Of a DNA stretch of 64,000 nucleotides, positions 1-8,649 are shown one piece after another (within the stretch, counting starts at the first letter, position 1; the number at the start of each line of letters is the position of its first letter). This DNA comes from Pyruvatibacter sp. HU-CL02332. GTDB taxonomy: Bacteria; Pseudomonadota; Alphaproteobacteria; CGMCC-115125. Under the pieces are notes generated by a model. The model saw only the letters and a list, made by a program, of their open reading frames with translations, did not search any database and had not been told where the DNA came from. Both the position numbers and the translations under genes were made by a program. The stretch covers positions 969,501 through 1,033,500 of the forward strand of contig NZ_BAABWK010000001.1 of the NCBI RefSeq assembly GCF_040362765.1, given 5' to 3'.

Positions 1-451
1 CATGTCTCCTGAAGGGCGCACCTTCGTGGCAACCCAACTGCGCGTCCCCATGCGCGACGTTGAAAACATGGAGTCCCGCCTGTCGGCCTCTGACCGGTCG
101 CTCAATGCGGCCGTGCCCGGCATGGATTCAGGTGAAGGCGGGTCCATGGAGTGGCAGGACCTGCTGGCGGATGACCGCCCGGACCCGGAAGACGAAACCA
201 CCGATGCTCATGACGCAGATGTCCGCCGTCGCTGGCTGGCCCGTGCGCTGGAGACACTGTCTGAGCGCGAACTCTTCATCATCAAGCGTCGCCGCCTGAG
301 TGAGGATGGGGAGACGCTGGAATCTCTGGGCAAAGAGCTGGGCATCTCAAAGGAGCGTGTCCGACAGGTGGAACACCAGGCGCTGAACAAGCTGCGCGCG
401 GCACTCCTCAAGGAAACCGATGATGTTGATGCACTGGTAGACGGGGCCTAG
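1..451 (+). CDS. rpoH: RNA polymerase sigma-32 factor RpoH, C-terminal part (5' end outside window)
   Basis: This is the last ~150 residues of a heat-shock sigma factor that directs RNA polymerase to chaperone and protease promoters. The reading frame is open to the left window edge, so the N-terminal regions 1-2 are missing. The visible part has the linker with RDVENMESRL and SLNA, typical of RpoH, followed by region 4 with LSERELFIIKRR and the DNA-recognition helix LGISKERVRQVEHQAL. The gene ends at a TAG and is followed convergently by the M48 protease gene only 12 bases away. Assignment to RpoH rather than another sigma-70 group member rests on these two motifs. Confidence 0.9.
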   Translation, partial: MSPEGRTFVATQLRVPMRDVENMESRLSASDRSLNAAVPGMDSGEGGSMEWQDLLADDRPDPEDETTDAHDADVRRRWLARALETLSERELFIIKRRRLSEDGETLESLGKELGISKERVRQVEHQALNKLRAALLKETDDVDALVDGA

Positions 452-463
452 AACACCTGACGC

Positions 464-1921
464 CTATTCAACCACCAGCTTGACCCGCTGACCGGCCTGC
501 ACCTGCTCCCCATCACCCAGACCATTGAGCACCCGAAAGCGCTTTTCCGCCTCCGTGAAGTAAGCCGCTTTTGCGGCCAGCGAGGCCACTGTCTCGCCTC
601 GACGAACCGTGTGCACGTCAATGCGACGCGGGGTGATATCCGCAGCCTCGGCAGCATTCAGACGCGTGAAGCTGAGCACCATCTCCTGCAGTCCCGGCTT
701 GAGACTGCTTGTCTGGCGCGGCGGCGTTGCAACGAGAAAACGGAACACATTCTCCTTGTCGCCTGCATCATAGGCCACAAGCCGTACGTCCTTGCCTTTG
801 ACCCGGGTAATGCCCGTCGCTGCCGGTATGCCGTTCACGTCCAGAGATTCAATCTGGCTGAGCGCTGCATCCTTGGACCAGACCCTTGTCAGATACTCCG
901 CCATGCTGCCCGCTGAACGGCGCGGAGCACTATCGAACTTCATCTGCGCACCGGACGGGTGGCGTGCTGTAACCGACGTGGACGCGTTCGTCATCGTGAA
1001 GCCGTCAGGCACTTCAAACGCAAACCGCATGTCCGGGTGAATGAAACGCTGCCCGCGCACAAACCCTTCCTTGGGATCATCGCCGTAGAGCATGCCGTTA
1101 ACGGCCGCAAAGTGCGCGTCTTCGCCGGTGCCACGCGCGCCGCGTGTCAGACCTGTTTCGCCAGCCTGCTTCAGGGTATCGCGAACGCGCTGTCCTGTTG
1201 CCGGGTGCGATGCCAGCCAGTCCACCCGGTTTGCGTCATACCGCGCCCCGCGCAGCTGTGCATGCAGGGCGCTTTGTGCACCTAAGGACTCCAGAAAGGC
1301 AGGCGCGGCGAAGGGGTCATACCCGGCCACCACCAGCATATTGAGCCCGACACTGTCTGCTTCATTTTCCTGATCGCGCGAGTAGTCCGCAAGAAAGCCC
1401 GAGGCACCAACGCTGAATATCTGATTGACCAGGTCGCTGCCGACCGCGACACCCAACACCGCGCCAAGCAGCCCGGCGCCAATGGCGCGGTTCTGCCGTC
1501 CCTGCCCATGCCGCATCGTCACATGAGCAATCTCATGGCCAATGACGCTGGCAAGCTCTGCTTCCGAGTTGGCAAGCGCAACAAGCCCGCGCGTTACATA
1601 AACGTAGCCGCCAGGTAGCGCAAAAGCGTTGACCACCGGGCTGTTAAGCACGGTAACCCGAAACTGCTCGTTGGGCATCGATGACGCACCGGCCATGCGC
1701 GTTGTGACCCGCGCCACATAAGGCCCAACCTCCGGATGATCATAAACACCGCCATATTGAGCAACGATCTGCTCATGAGCGCTTGCCCCCTGACGGCGCT
1801 CGCCATCTGTGATCTGGGCCTGAGCCGGCACCAGGGACATAAGTGCGACGGAAAACGCAGCAGCTGCAAACGCCCTGCGCACAGCATCCATCCTGCCAAC
1901 CCATCGCTTCATCGCTGTCAC
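464..1921 (-). CDS. M48 family metalloprotease with C-terminal LysM-like domain
   Basis: A periplasmic zinc protease of the M48B (BepA/LoiP-like) family, expected to degrade or mature misassembled envelope proteins. Residues 1-36 form a signal peptide ending AQAQ. The zinc-binding HEIAH motif is at about residues 129-133, with the downstream glutamate in the DQENEADSVGL segment. The last ~55 residues (VHTVRRGETVASLA onward) look like a LysM repeat, which would anchor the enzyme to peptidoglycan. The start taken is a GTG that overlaps the stop of the upstream nuclease gene by four bases (GTGA) and has an AGAGG ribosome site; an ATG three codons later is the alternative. The two genes are therefore probably translationally coupled. 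Confidence 0.85.
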   Translation of the reverse strand: MTAMKRWVGRMDAVRRAFAAAAFSVALMSLVPAQAQITDGERRQGASAHEQIVAQYGGVYDHPEVGPYVARVTTRMAGASSMPNEQFRVTVLNSPVVNAFALPGGYVYVTRGLVALANSEAELASVIGHEIAHVTMRHGQGRQNRAIGAGLLGAVLGVAVGSDLVNQIFSVGASGFLADYSRDQENEADSVGLNMLVVAGYDPFAAPAFLESLGAQSALHAQLRGARYDANRVDWLASHPATGQRVRDTLKQAGETGLTRGARGTGEDAHFAAVNGMLYGDDPKEGFVRGQRFIHPDMRFAFEVPDGFTMTNASTSVTARHPSGAQMKFDSAPRRSAGSMAEYLTRVWSKDAALSQIESLDVNGIPAATGITRVKGKDVRLVAYDAGDKENVFRFLVATPPRQTSSLKPGLQEMVLSFTRLNAAEAADITPRRIDVHTVRRGETVASLAAKAAYFTEAEKRFRVLNGLGDGEQVQAGQRVKLVVE

Positions 1922-2799
1922 CGTATAACCTCTATTTGCTCCGGATGCGTCGCATCAATGCTGGGGCCATTGAACAGCCGAACCCAGCCGCGTGCCCGCA
2001 CAATGCGCCCTTCATAGTCAGTTGGATCAACCCCCGCATCGCGGAACAGTTTCATGTCGCGCGGGCTGATCGTGACCGTGAAATCCTCGCGATAGTCTGT
2101 GCCGAAATTAAGGTAGACCCGCCCATTGATGAGCTTGGCTTCGCGCACGCGGCCCTCAATAAGCTCATAAGAGCCCTCGCGGCTGTTGAGCCGGTCCAGC
2201 TCATTGGCTGTGATGATCCGATAGGTATCAAGGCCCCACATGCCCAGCCCCTCTTCACGGGCAGCAGCTTCGCGGGCCAGCAGATCCTGCACGCAGGCGC
2301 GGTTGTCCGGGAAGGTATAGACCCGCGCCAGACCGCGCCGCAGCATCTCACCCTGAAACCAGATGGTGCCACCCTGCCCGTCACGCACATAGGTGTGTGC
2401 CAGCCGGCGGCCGTGGCGGTCTTCATCAGACCCTCCCGACCACAACACCACCTCACGCCGGGAGGAGAAGTCTACAGCAGCATCACGCGCTTCTTTCGCC
2501 AGCGGCCACTCGGGAAAATTCCGGCGCCCCAGCGGAAGCTTGGGAGCCTGAATGCCCACCATGCGGACCTCGCTTCGGTCATCCAGCACGATCGTGTCGC
2601 CATCAACTACCTCAATGACATCAAACGCCCGGCTTGCGCCTGACGGCGGCACGGCACAACCCGTCGCCTCACCACCCGATGGGAGTGGCGCTGTCGTCGT
2701 CCCAACAACCGTGTCTGGGCCGTCTTCTCCGAGCAAAATACTCGCCACAGCAAGCACCCCGAGGATGACTGCGCCAAAAAGTGATACCTGTCTTTTCAT
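1918..2799 (-). CDS. Thermonuclease-family (SNase-like) exported protein
   Basis: A 293-residue protein with an N-terminal hydrophobic signal or anchor (VSLFGAVILGVLAVASILL) and a staphylococcal-nuclease-like domain at roughly residues 60-190. Recognisable family features are VVDGDTIVL, the EVRMVGIQAPKL segment with arginine, and RLAHTYV. It would hydrolyse nucleic acid, or act as a nuclease-fold binding protein, in the periplasm. The ATG at 2799 was chosen over upstream in-frame ATGs because it is preceded by AAGGG at good spacing and puts the hydrophobic segment at the N-terminus. Its stop overlaps the start of the M48 protease, indicating a two-gene operon. The C-terminal ~110 residues match nothing I recognise. 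Confidence 0.75.
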   Translation of the reverse strand: MKRQVSLFGAVILGVLAVASILLGEDGPDTVVGTTTAPLPSGGEATGCAVPPSGASRAFDVIEVVDGDTIVLDDRSEVRMVGIQAPKLPLGRRNFPEWPLAKEARDAAVDFSSRREVVLWSGGSDEDRHGRRLAHTYVRDGQGGTIWFQGEMLRRGLARVYTFPDNRACVQDLLAREAAAREEGLGMWGLDTYRIITANELDRLNSREGSYELIEGRVREAKLINGRVYLNFGTDYREDFTVTISPRDMKLFRDAGVDPTDYEGRIVRARGWVRLFNGPSIDATHPEQIEVIR

Positions 2800-2940
2800 G
2801 TGGCCCTTCAGCAACTTAAGGCTGTTCTGCATAGGTGGGTTTTTGTGCCGCAATTGCACAAATGGGCCTGATGCCCGTAAACTCCGCCCGGGTTTGAATT
2901 GGATACCGCCCATTGAGCGGCGGCATCAGGGGAATATCAA

Positions 2941-3462
2941 GTGAAACATCTACTTTCCGGCCTCGCCGTTGCGGCCATGGCCCTGACCACCACCTTTGGC
3001 GCAGCCACATCTGCCAGCGCTGAAAGCCTTGCGGAAGCGCAGCCCTCCCAGGTTTATGTGGGCGCGGGCTTCTTTGACATCAGCCACAGCTCAGAGTTCG
3101 CCTCAGCAGCTTTTGATGTGGGCTATATCCCTGACTACAATATCGTTTGGGAAATTCGGCCGCTGGTCGGCCTTATGGTGAACACGGACAGTGCGGTTTA
3201 TGGCCATGTAGGCCTGTCACGCACCTTCTTCCTCACCGACAACATCGTGACCCGCATCCAGTGGGGCTTCGGCGCCTATAGCCAGGGCAATTCCATTGAC
3301 CTTGGCCAGGCCTTCGAATTCCGCGAGCAGCTCGAAATCGGCTACCAGTTCGATAGCGGCGACATGATCTCGGCCTATGTCTGGCACCTGTCCAACGCCG
3401 ATATCGCTGACAAGAACCCCGGCGTGAACACCGCAGGCATTCACTACTCCTTCGGCTTCTAA
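2941..3462 (+). CDS. PagL-like acyloxyacyl hydrolase (lipid A 3-O-deacylase family)
   Basis: A 173-residue outer-membrane beta-barrel precursor. Residues 1-27 form a signal peptide (ends SASA) and the last residue is phenylalanine, as expected for barrel insertion. PagL-type enzymes remove the 3-O-acyl chain of lipid A. The family signature HLSN (His149, Ser151, Asn152) followed by KNPG is present near the C-terminus. The glutamate that completes the triad in characterised PagL appears to be replaced by Asn163, so catalytic activity is uncertain. The start is GTG with AGGGGA upstream; no ATG in frame would preserve the signal peptide. The gene is followed by a strong terminator and stands alone. 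Confidence 0.75.
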   Translation: MKHLLSGLAVAAMALTTTFGAATSASAESLAEAQPSQVYVGAGFFDISHSSEFASAAFDVGYIPDYNIVWEIRPLVGLMVNTDSAVYGHVGLSRTFFLTDNIVTRIQWGFGAYSQGNSIDLGQAFEFREQLEIGYQFDSGDMISAYVWHLSNADIADKNPGVNTAGIHYSFGF

Positions 3463-3493
3463 TCGCCACACAGACGGCCGGAAACACCAAAGG

Positions 3494-3525
3494 CCCGCAG
3501 CACCCATGTGCTGCGGGTCTTTTTG
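3494..3525 (+). terminator. Rho-independent terminator of the PagL-like gene
   Basis: A perfect 10-bp stem (CCCGCAGCAC / GTGCTGCGGG) with a CCAT loop is followed by TCTTTTTG. It lies 31 bases after the PagL-like stop codon. The sequence is nearly symmetrical but has a T-tract only on the plus strand, so it mainly serves the upstream plus-strand gene. Confidence 0.85.
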
Positions 3526-3552
3526 TGCGCCATGGCCTGATGCAAGGGCGGC

Positions 3553-5403
3553 CTAGTTGAGCGGCAGCGAGAAGGTGCCCCCGACCGACCAACCATCTAC
3601 ATCAGCTGCGATACCAAACACGCTGGTATACAGGTCAAGCGACGCGCCGCCTTCCGTCGTCAAAGAGAGCTGCGGCGTCACAGCAAGACTGAAATAGTCA
3701 TCATCGCTCGTCGCCACATTGCCGGACTGACTGTCCCTATTGGTCCAGTTGTAGTTGGCACTGGCCCCCAGCGCAGGCTCAATCACCGTGAAGATGCCCT
3801 CGTTCTCAATCGTTGTCCCGAAGGTTGGACCATGTGATACGCGACCCGACCACAGGTCATTGTCCCCAATGCGTGTGCCAACCGAGTTTGTGTAGCCATC
3901 ACGATGTGACCATGTGGACGAGAATGACGTCGAATGCGTGACCCAGATGCCATTGGACCAGTCGTCTCTGCCGGACACACCCAGGGTCAGGTCAATAAGG
4001 TTTGAGTCGTATGAGCCCGTCGTGTTGGCAACGGAGATATCGCTGTCAGAAATGCCGTAGCGAACAGTCGCTTTCAAAGCCAACCCGTCAATCTTGTAGC
4101 GACCAAACACACCCAGCGAGTAGCCTCGTGTATCAATATCAAGGTTGTTGAGCGGCGCTTTCACATCCGACCATTTGGTCGTCACAAACGTCCCAAGCCG
4201 GATGTCCTCCCAGAAGTCATGGTGAACACCAACGGCCGCAACGACTGTGTCACCCTTTTGTTGGGTCGCATCGCCTTGCTTGTACCGCGTAAACGAAGCA
4301 CGCACCCAGGCAACCGTCTTGTTGGTCAGTGTACGGTCAAACGACAACTCTTGTACGTAGGGCGCTTCAGTCGCTTCATCAAAATGTCTGACAATATCCT
4401 GGAAGTCGCGCTCGAACCGATCAGCCGACGCAGTAGTCGCGGAGCTGAAAGGCATAAGTGGTGGTTGGCCATTGTGCTCACGAAGTTTTGCTTCGAGAGA
4501 CTGCACTTCCTCATACAGTTCCTGCAGCTCGTTCATCGCGTCCAAGCGTTCAGATTGAGCTTGCAATTCCCAATCGCTTATCTGCTGCAAACGGCGTTGA
4601 TAGGCCCCTTCGTTTCGCGCCTGCCTAGCGTCAACAAAGATTTCGGCCATGATTTCAGCGGCACTTCTATTGCTCGTATCCTCGGTAGCGTCCCGTGCCG
4701 TCTCTCTTGCCTGTTGCAAGCCCTTCAGGCTTTCATCCGCCGCTTTGATTTCATTATCAAGCTCTTTCTGACGCTCGGTGATTTTTTCGATGCGCTTTTT
4801 GATCCGCCACTCTTCCTCTTCGGTGAGGGTGCCGCCGGAAGGCAGGTCCGGATCCAACTCAGACCCGTCCTCAATCAGATCTCGGGCAGCCTCCTCTTCA
4901 ATCGCCTGATTAATCGCATCCGTGTTGTCGAGCGTCTCTTCCGTGTCTTGCGACGTCGTTCCATTGCTTCCCGAGGCGTTGGCACCGGGGCCAGACACGC
5001 AGGTAAAGGAAACGGTGGCTGATCCACCGCCTGCAGCATTCACCGCACCATTGATGGTGAATGTGCCGCTTGAGGGAAACGTGAAGCTTCCCGAGCCGGT
5101 CGTGTTGTTGAGGAAAAGCAGCAGATTGTTGCCCGGGTTCACATCAAACGCCACCGACAGGATGATCCCTGTCGCCGTTGCGGTGATCACGTCCCCGACA
5201 AAGAATGTGCCGCTCTGGTTTACATTGGCAGCACCCCCGGCGGGTGCCGTGCGGTTGAAGCCTGAGACGTTTCCGCCATTGCATGATGTAGCCGACTGCG
5301 CCGCGGCGGGCGTTGTGCTGGCTGTCATCATGGCAGCACCAAACAACGCGGCGATACCCATGCCGCATGCGCCACTCAAGGCAGCGCCAAGTCTCTTCTT
5401 CAT
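3553..5403 (-). CDS. Autotransporter beta-barrel protein with central coiled coil
   Basis: A 616-residue surface protein. Residues 1-36 are a signal peptide (ends PAAAQ). Residues ~37-140 are a Gly/Ser/Thr-rich domain with two cysteines (SATSCNGG and VSFTCVSG). Residues ~180-315 are highly charged and helical (EEEEWRIKKRIEKI, EVQSLEAKLREH), a probable coiled-coil stalk. Residues ~340-616 alternate aromatic and polar residues as in an autotransporter translocator barrel (YSLGVFGRYKIDGLALKATV). The passenger is short compared with classical autotransporters, and the chain ends in Asn rather than Phe/Trp. The ATG at 5403 has GGGAG upstream. Its function, possibly adhesion or cell-surface architecture, is inferred only. 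Confidence 0.7.
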   Translation of the reverse strand: MKKRLGAALSGACGMGIAALFGAAMMTASTTPAAAQSATSCNGGNVSGFNRTAPAGGAANVNQSGTFFVGDVITATATGIILSVAFDVNPGNNLLLFLNNTTGSGSFTFPSSGTFTINGAVNAAGGGSATVSFTCVSGPGANASGSNGTTSQDTEETLDNTDAINQAIEEEAARDLIEDGSELDPDLPSGGTLTEEEEWRIKKRIEKITERQKELDNEIKAADESLKGLQQARETARDATEDTSNRSAAEIMAEIFVDARQARNEGAYQRRLQQISDWELQAQSERLDAMNELQELYEEVQSLEAKLREHNGQPPLMPFSSATTASADRFERDFQDIVRHFDEATEAPYVQELSFDRTLTNKTVAWVRASFTRYKQGDATQQKGDTVVAAVGVHHDFWEDIRLGTFVTTKWSDVKAPLNNLDIDTRGYSLGVFGRYKIDGLALKATVRYGISDSDISVANTTGSYDSNLIDLTLGVSGRDDWSNGIWVTHSTSFSSTWSHRDGYTNSVGTRIGDNDLWSGRVSHGPTFGTTIENEGIFTVIEPALGASANYNWTNRDSQSGNVATSDDDYFSLAVTPQLSLTTEGGASLDLYTSVFGIAADVDGWSVGGTFSLPLN

Positions 5404-5539
5404 ACCGATTGCTCCCAGCCCCGGATTTCAAGTTCCCTTCAGCCATACGCGAGCTCCAAAATCCACACATCATCAAAAGTGATGAAGCCATGTGGAAAAT
5501 ATCGTTCTAATGTGAGGAATGGGTTGGGAGTGTGCGTAA

Positions 5540-7147
5540 ATGCAACAAGCGTCAGGACTGGATAATCTGGGGGCGGAAGTCACACCGGCAATAGGTCTTC
5601 CCGTCACCGGCGTATGGATAGCTCAGCCGGACACACGGGCTGATGCCCGCGTTGTCCTGTATGTGTATGGCGGCACATTCTCGCTCAATCGTGGGCCCAT
5701 GCAGGAAATCGTGGCTGGCCGTATTGCCACCCATGCCCGCGCCCGCGTCCTGCTGTTTGACTATTCCCTCGCCCCCGAGCAGCCCTTCCCACTTGCCATT
5801 GAGGATGTGACAGCCACCTATCTGGCCCTGCTTGAACAGGGTCATGACCCGTCAAAAATCGTCGTGATGGGCGATACGTCGGGCGCAGGCATTGCCCTCG
5901 CCGCCCTCATTTCCCTGCGCGATCAGCAACACCCCATGCCCGCAGGCTTTGTGGCCCTCACGCCGCTGGTGGACCTCACTTTTTCCGGCGGCACCTATGT
6001 GAGCAACATCCGCAGCAATGGCTCCACGTCTGACGTGGAACTGATCATGACCTTGGCCTTTGACTATCTGCAGGGCGCTGATCCGCGACACCCCTTGGCC
6101 TCCCCGGTCCTGGCGGACCTTGCAGGCATGCCCGAGATAGAGATCCACGCTGACGTCAAAGATGTGCTCTACGACGATGCCATCATGCTGGCCGAAAAAC
6201 TGCGCGGTACCGGCGGCAAGGTCAATCTCTATGAGTGGGACGGGCTGGCAGACACGTGGCAGCGCCTTGCACCGCTTTCGACCCAGAGCACCGCCGCCCT
6301 CGCCCGCATCGGCCAGTTCGTCCGCAAACAGACAGGCAGCCAGGCGCCGGCCGGCAAGGCGGATGCGGACAATCTCATCACCTCTTATCAGGGCCTCATC
6401 AAGGAATTTATACAGCCCCATACGCGCGAGCGCGTGGACGAGATCTTTGAGTGGTCCCGGGCCCATGGCCCTGAATGGGTCTGGCCTTTCATCCAGCGCC
6501 GCCTGAAGCACGGTGCGTTGGTAACGCAGGATCAGGTGGAGCGGGACTGGCTCACCATGCTGTTCACCGAAGCATCAGACGGAATGCTTCTGCTCAGCGC
6601 CAGCCGGCATATCCTTCTGTCAAACAGACGTGCCCGCGACCGCCTGGAAACCGAAACGCCGTTCCTCCTCAAGAACGGCCGCCTCTTCGGCACAACCGAG
6701 GCGGATGACGACGCCTTGCAGACCGCGCTTGATGCACTCTTTCAGGCATCCCCCAACAACCTGCAACGTGCCGTGCGCCTTGAGGGCGTGAAGGGCAAAC
6801 GCGGCCATACGGGCCCGACGCTCCTGCGCGGCGAACGCCTTCAACAGGAAAGCGAGGGCCGCGGCGTACCGCCGGTGGTCTTGCTCAGATTGCTGACCCC
6901 GCCGGACACAGCCGACATAGACGAAACAGCCCTGGTCACCTGGTATGGCCTGTCAAAGAAAGAAGCAAAGCTGGCGGCAGCCTTTGCGACCGGTGCCAGC
7001 CTTGCAGGTTTTGCAAAGGACAATGGCGTGTCGATCACCACGGTCCGCACCCAGTTTGCCAATCTGAAGGCCAAACTGGGCGCAAGTGATCAGGCGGCCG
7101 TCGTACGCCATGTGTTGCAGGCGGCCACCCACACATCTTTTCCGTAG
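5540..7147 (+). CDS. Fusion regulator: degenerate HSL-type alpha/beta-hydrolase, PAS-like segment, LuxR helix-turn-helix
   Basis: A 535-residue cytoplasmic protein. Residues ~20-260 follow the hormone-sensitive-lipase esterase fold (DYSLAPEQPFPLAIED is canonical), but the catalytic motifs are altered. HGGG reads YGGT (residues 43-46), the nucleophile elbow GDSAG reads GDTSG (Thr113), and the catalytic His position reads Asp238 in WDGLADTWQ; the acid Asp208 is kept. Residues ~340-450 resemble a PAS-type sensor (EASDGMLLLSASRHILLSN). Residues ~465-530 form a LuxR-type helix-turn-helix (LSKKEAKLAAAFATG, VSITTVRTQFANLKAKLG). This suggests a ligand-binding pseudo-esterase controlling transcription. 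It is transcribed divergently from the autotransporter and convergently with cynS, and its target is unknown. Confidence 0.75.
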   Translation: MQQASGLDNLGAEVTPAIGLPVTGVWIAQPDTRADARVVLYVYGGTFSLNRGPMQEIVAGRIATHARARVLLFDYSLAPEQPFPLAIEDVTATYLALLEQGHDPSKIVVMGDTSGAGIALAALISLRDQQHPMPAGFVALTPLVDLTFSGGTYVSNIRSNGSTSDVELIMTLAFDYLQGADPRHPLASPVLADLAGMPEIEIHADVKDVLYDDAIMLAEKLRGTGGKVNLYEWDGLADTWQRLAPLSTQSTAALARIGQFVRKQTGSQAPAGKADADNLITSYQGLIKEFIQPHTRERVDEIFEWSRAHGPEWVWPFIQRRLKHGALVTQDQVERDWLTMLFTEASDGMLLLSASRHILLSNRRARDRLETETPFLLKNGRLFGTTEADDDALQTALDALFQASPNNLQRAVRLEGVKGKRGHTGPTLLRGERLQQESEGRGVPPVVLLRLLTPPDTADIDETALVTWYGLSKKEAKLAAAFATGASLAGFAKDNGVSITTVRTQFANLKAKLGASDQAAVVRHVLQAATHTSFP

Positions 7148-7170
7148 ATCAGGCTTGCAGCTCCGGCGGC

Positions 7171-7611
7171 CTAGTACTTCTTGAACTTCAGGAACTTGCC
7201 GGACATCACGATTTTCACACGATCGCCATTGGGGTCCGGCTGGCGTGAGATATCCATATCGTAATCGATGGCCGACATGATGCCGTCGCCGAACTCTTCC
7301 TCGATCAGCTTCTTGAACGTTGTGCCGTAGACCTGCACGATTTCATACAGGCGATAGATCAACGGGTCAGTTGGCACATCCATGCCCAGCGAGCCGCGAC
7401 TTGGAATCTTGGCAAGGCCTTTTGCAGCTTCAGGAAGACCCAGAATGTCAGCCGCCTTCTTGGCGGCCTCCTCCGGCAAAGCCATCTGGCCCAGCAGTGC
7501 TGCCGTTGTGAAGACCGGTGACAGACCAACCCCTTCAGCTACCTGCGCATAGGTCAGACCTTTTTCGTCCATTTTGTCTTCAATGGCCTGGGTCAGTTCA
7601 AAACGATCCAT
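7171..7611 (-). CDS. cynS: Cyanate hydratase (cyanase)
   Basis: Cyanase converts cyanate and bicarbonate to ammonia and carbon dioxide, allowing cyanate to be used as a nitrogen source and detoxified. The 146-residue chain is normal length for the family. The N-terminal helical DNA-binding-like part (TYAQVAEGVGLSPVFTTAALLGQ) and the conserved catalytic C-terminal half are both present. By comparison with the E. coli enzyme the active-site residues are Arg87, Glu90 (YRLYEIVQVYG) and Ser113 (IMSAIDYD). It is the last gene of the minus-strand transporter operon, 83 bases after the ATPase, so the transported substrate most likely includes cyanate. Confidence 0.95.
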   Translation of the reverse strand: MDRFELTQAIEDKMDEKGLTYAQVAEGVGLSPVFTTAALLGQMALPEEAAKKAADILGLPEAAKGLAKIPSRGSLGMDVPTDPLIYRLYEIVQVYGTTFKKLIEEEFGDGIMSAIDYDMDISRQPDPNGDRVKIVMSGKFLKFKKY

Positions 7612-7694
7612 GTTGTGGAACTCCTTTTTGGGTGCGTGCCACTAGAGCGCGCGTCTGTGTGTTTGAGTGCGGCGTGCTGTGCTGCGCCGGCGCT

Positions 7695-8636
7695 TCAGCC
7701 CCCGGCTGCCTGCAGGGGCGCGTCTGACTTTCCCGGCGCTGATGTCTCCTCCGCTGCCGCAGTGTCCACGGACAGAACGCCGGCTGCCCCCGGAGACACG
7801 AGTGACGGGTTCTTCCGGTCATGCCCATTGGCAGCTACTTCGTCGTCAAACGTCTTGGAACGCGTAACGAGGAAATCCATCAGGTGATTGCGCATCGGGT
7901 AGAAGCGCGGGTGCTTGAACATGCTCTCCCGCGTCCGATCCCGCGGCAGCGTATTGACCACGATTTCGGCAATGCGGGCGTCCGGCCCATTGGTCATCAG
8001 AACAATCTTGTCGGCCAGATACAGCGCCTCATCCACATCATGGGTGATCATGAAGGTGGTCTGCTTGCGCGCGTCACAAATCTCCAGAACCTCATCCTGC
8101 AGCCCGCCACGGGTCAGCGCATCAAGGGCCGAGAACGGTTCATCCATCAGCAGCACATCTGGCTCCAGGCTCAGCGCCCGGGCGATGCCCACGCGCTGCT
8201 TCATGCCGCCTGAAAGCTGAGATGGTTTGCGATCAACCGCATCTGACAAGTTAACCAGCGCCAGATACTTCAACGTATGTTCTCGTATCTGCTTGGGCAA
8301 CCAGGACGGATTGCGTGACCGCACCGCGAGTTCGATATTTCCAAGCGCCGACAGCCAGGGCATCAACGCATGCCCCTGAAAGATCACCGCCCGGTCAAGA
8401 CTCGGCCCGGAAATCTCTTTGCCATTGACGATGATCCCGCCAGTGGTTGGCGTCTCGAGACCCGCCAGAATGTTGAGCAGAGTCGATTTTCCGCACCCCG
8501 AGTGGCCAACGACACACACGAACTCGCCTTCTTCAATAGAGAGCCAGAGGTCCTCGAAGACGGTCATTGTTCCGCGGCCACCCGGCGTGGGGTATCGCTT
8601 GGCGAGGCCTTCAATACTGATGAGTTTCTTGCTCAT
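7695..8636 (-). CDS. Nitrate/cyanate-type ABC transporter ATP-binding protein
   Basis: A 313-residue ABC ATPase of the NrtD/CynD/SsuB group, energising import at the inner membrane. Walker A is GHSGCGKST, the Q-loop is VIFQGHALMPWL, the signature is LSGGMKQR, and Walker B is DVLLMDEPFSALD with the switch ITHD. After the ATPase core there is a ~50-residue tail rich in Ala/Ser/Glu. The start at 8636 is supported by the AAGGG upstream and the conserved MSKKLISIEGL; a longer frame to 8699 would overlap the permease gene. It sits between permease (13-base gap) and cynS in one operon. Confidence 0.88.
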   Translation of the reverse strand: MSKKLISIEGLAKRYPTPGGRGTMTVFEDLWLSIEEGEFVCVVGHSGCGKSTLLNILAGLETPTTGGIIVNGKEISGPSLDRAVIFQGHALMPWLSALGNIELAVRSRNPSWLPKQIREHTLKYLALVNLSDAVDRKPSQLSGGMKQRVGIARALSLEPDVLLMDEPFSALDALTRGGLQDEVLEICDARKQTTFMITHDVDEALYLADKIVLMTNGPDARIAEIVVNTLPRDRTRESMFKHPRFYPMRNHLMDFLVTRSKTFDDEVAANGHDRKNPSLVSPGAAGVLSVDTAAAEETSAPGKSDAPLQAAGG

Positions 8637-8649
8637 GAAGTTATTGCCC

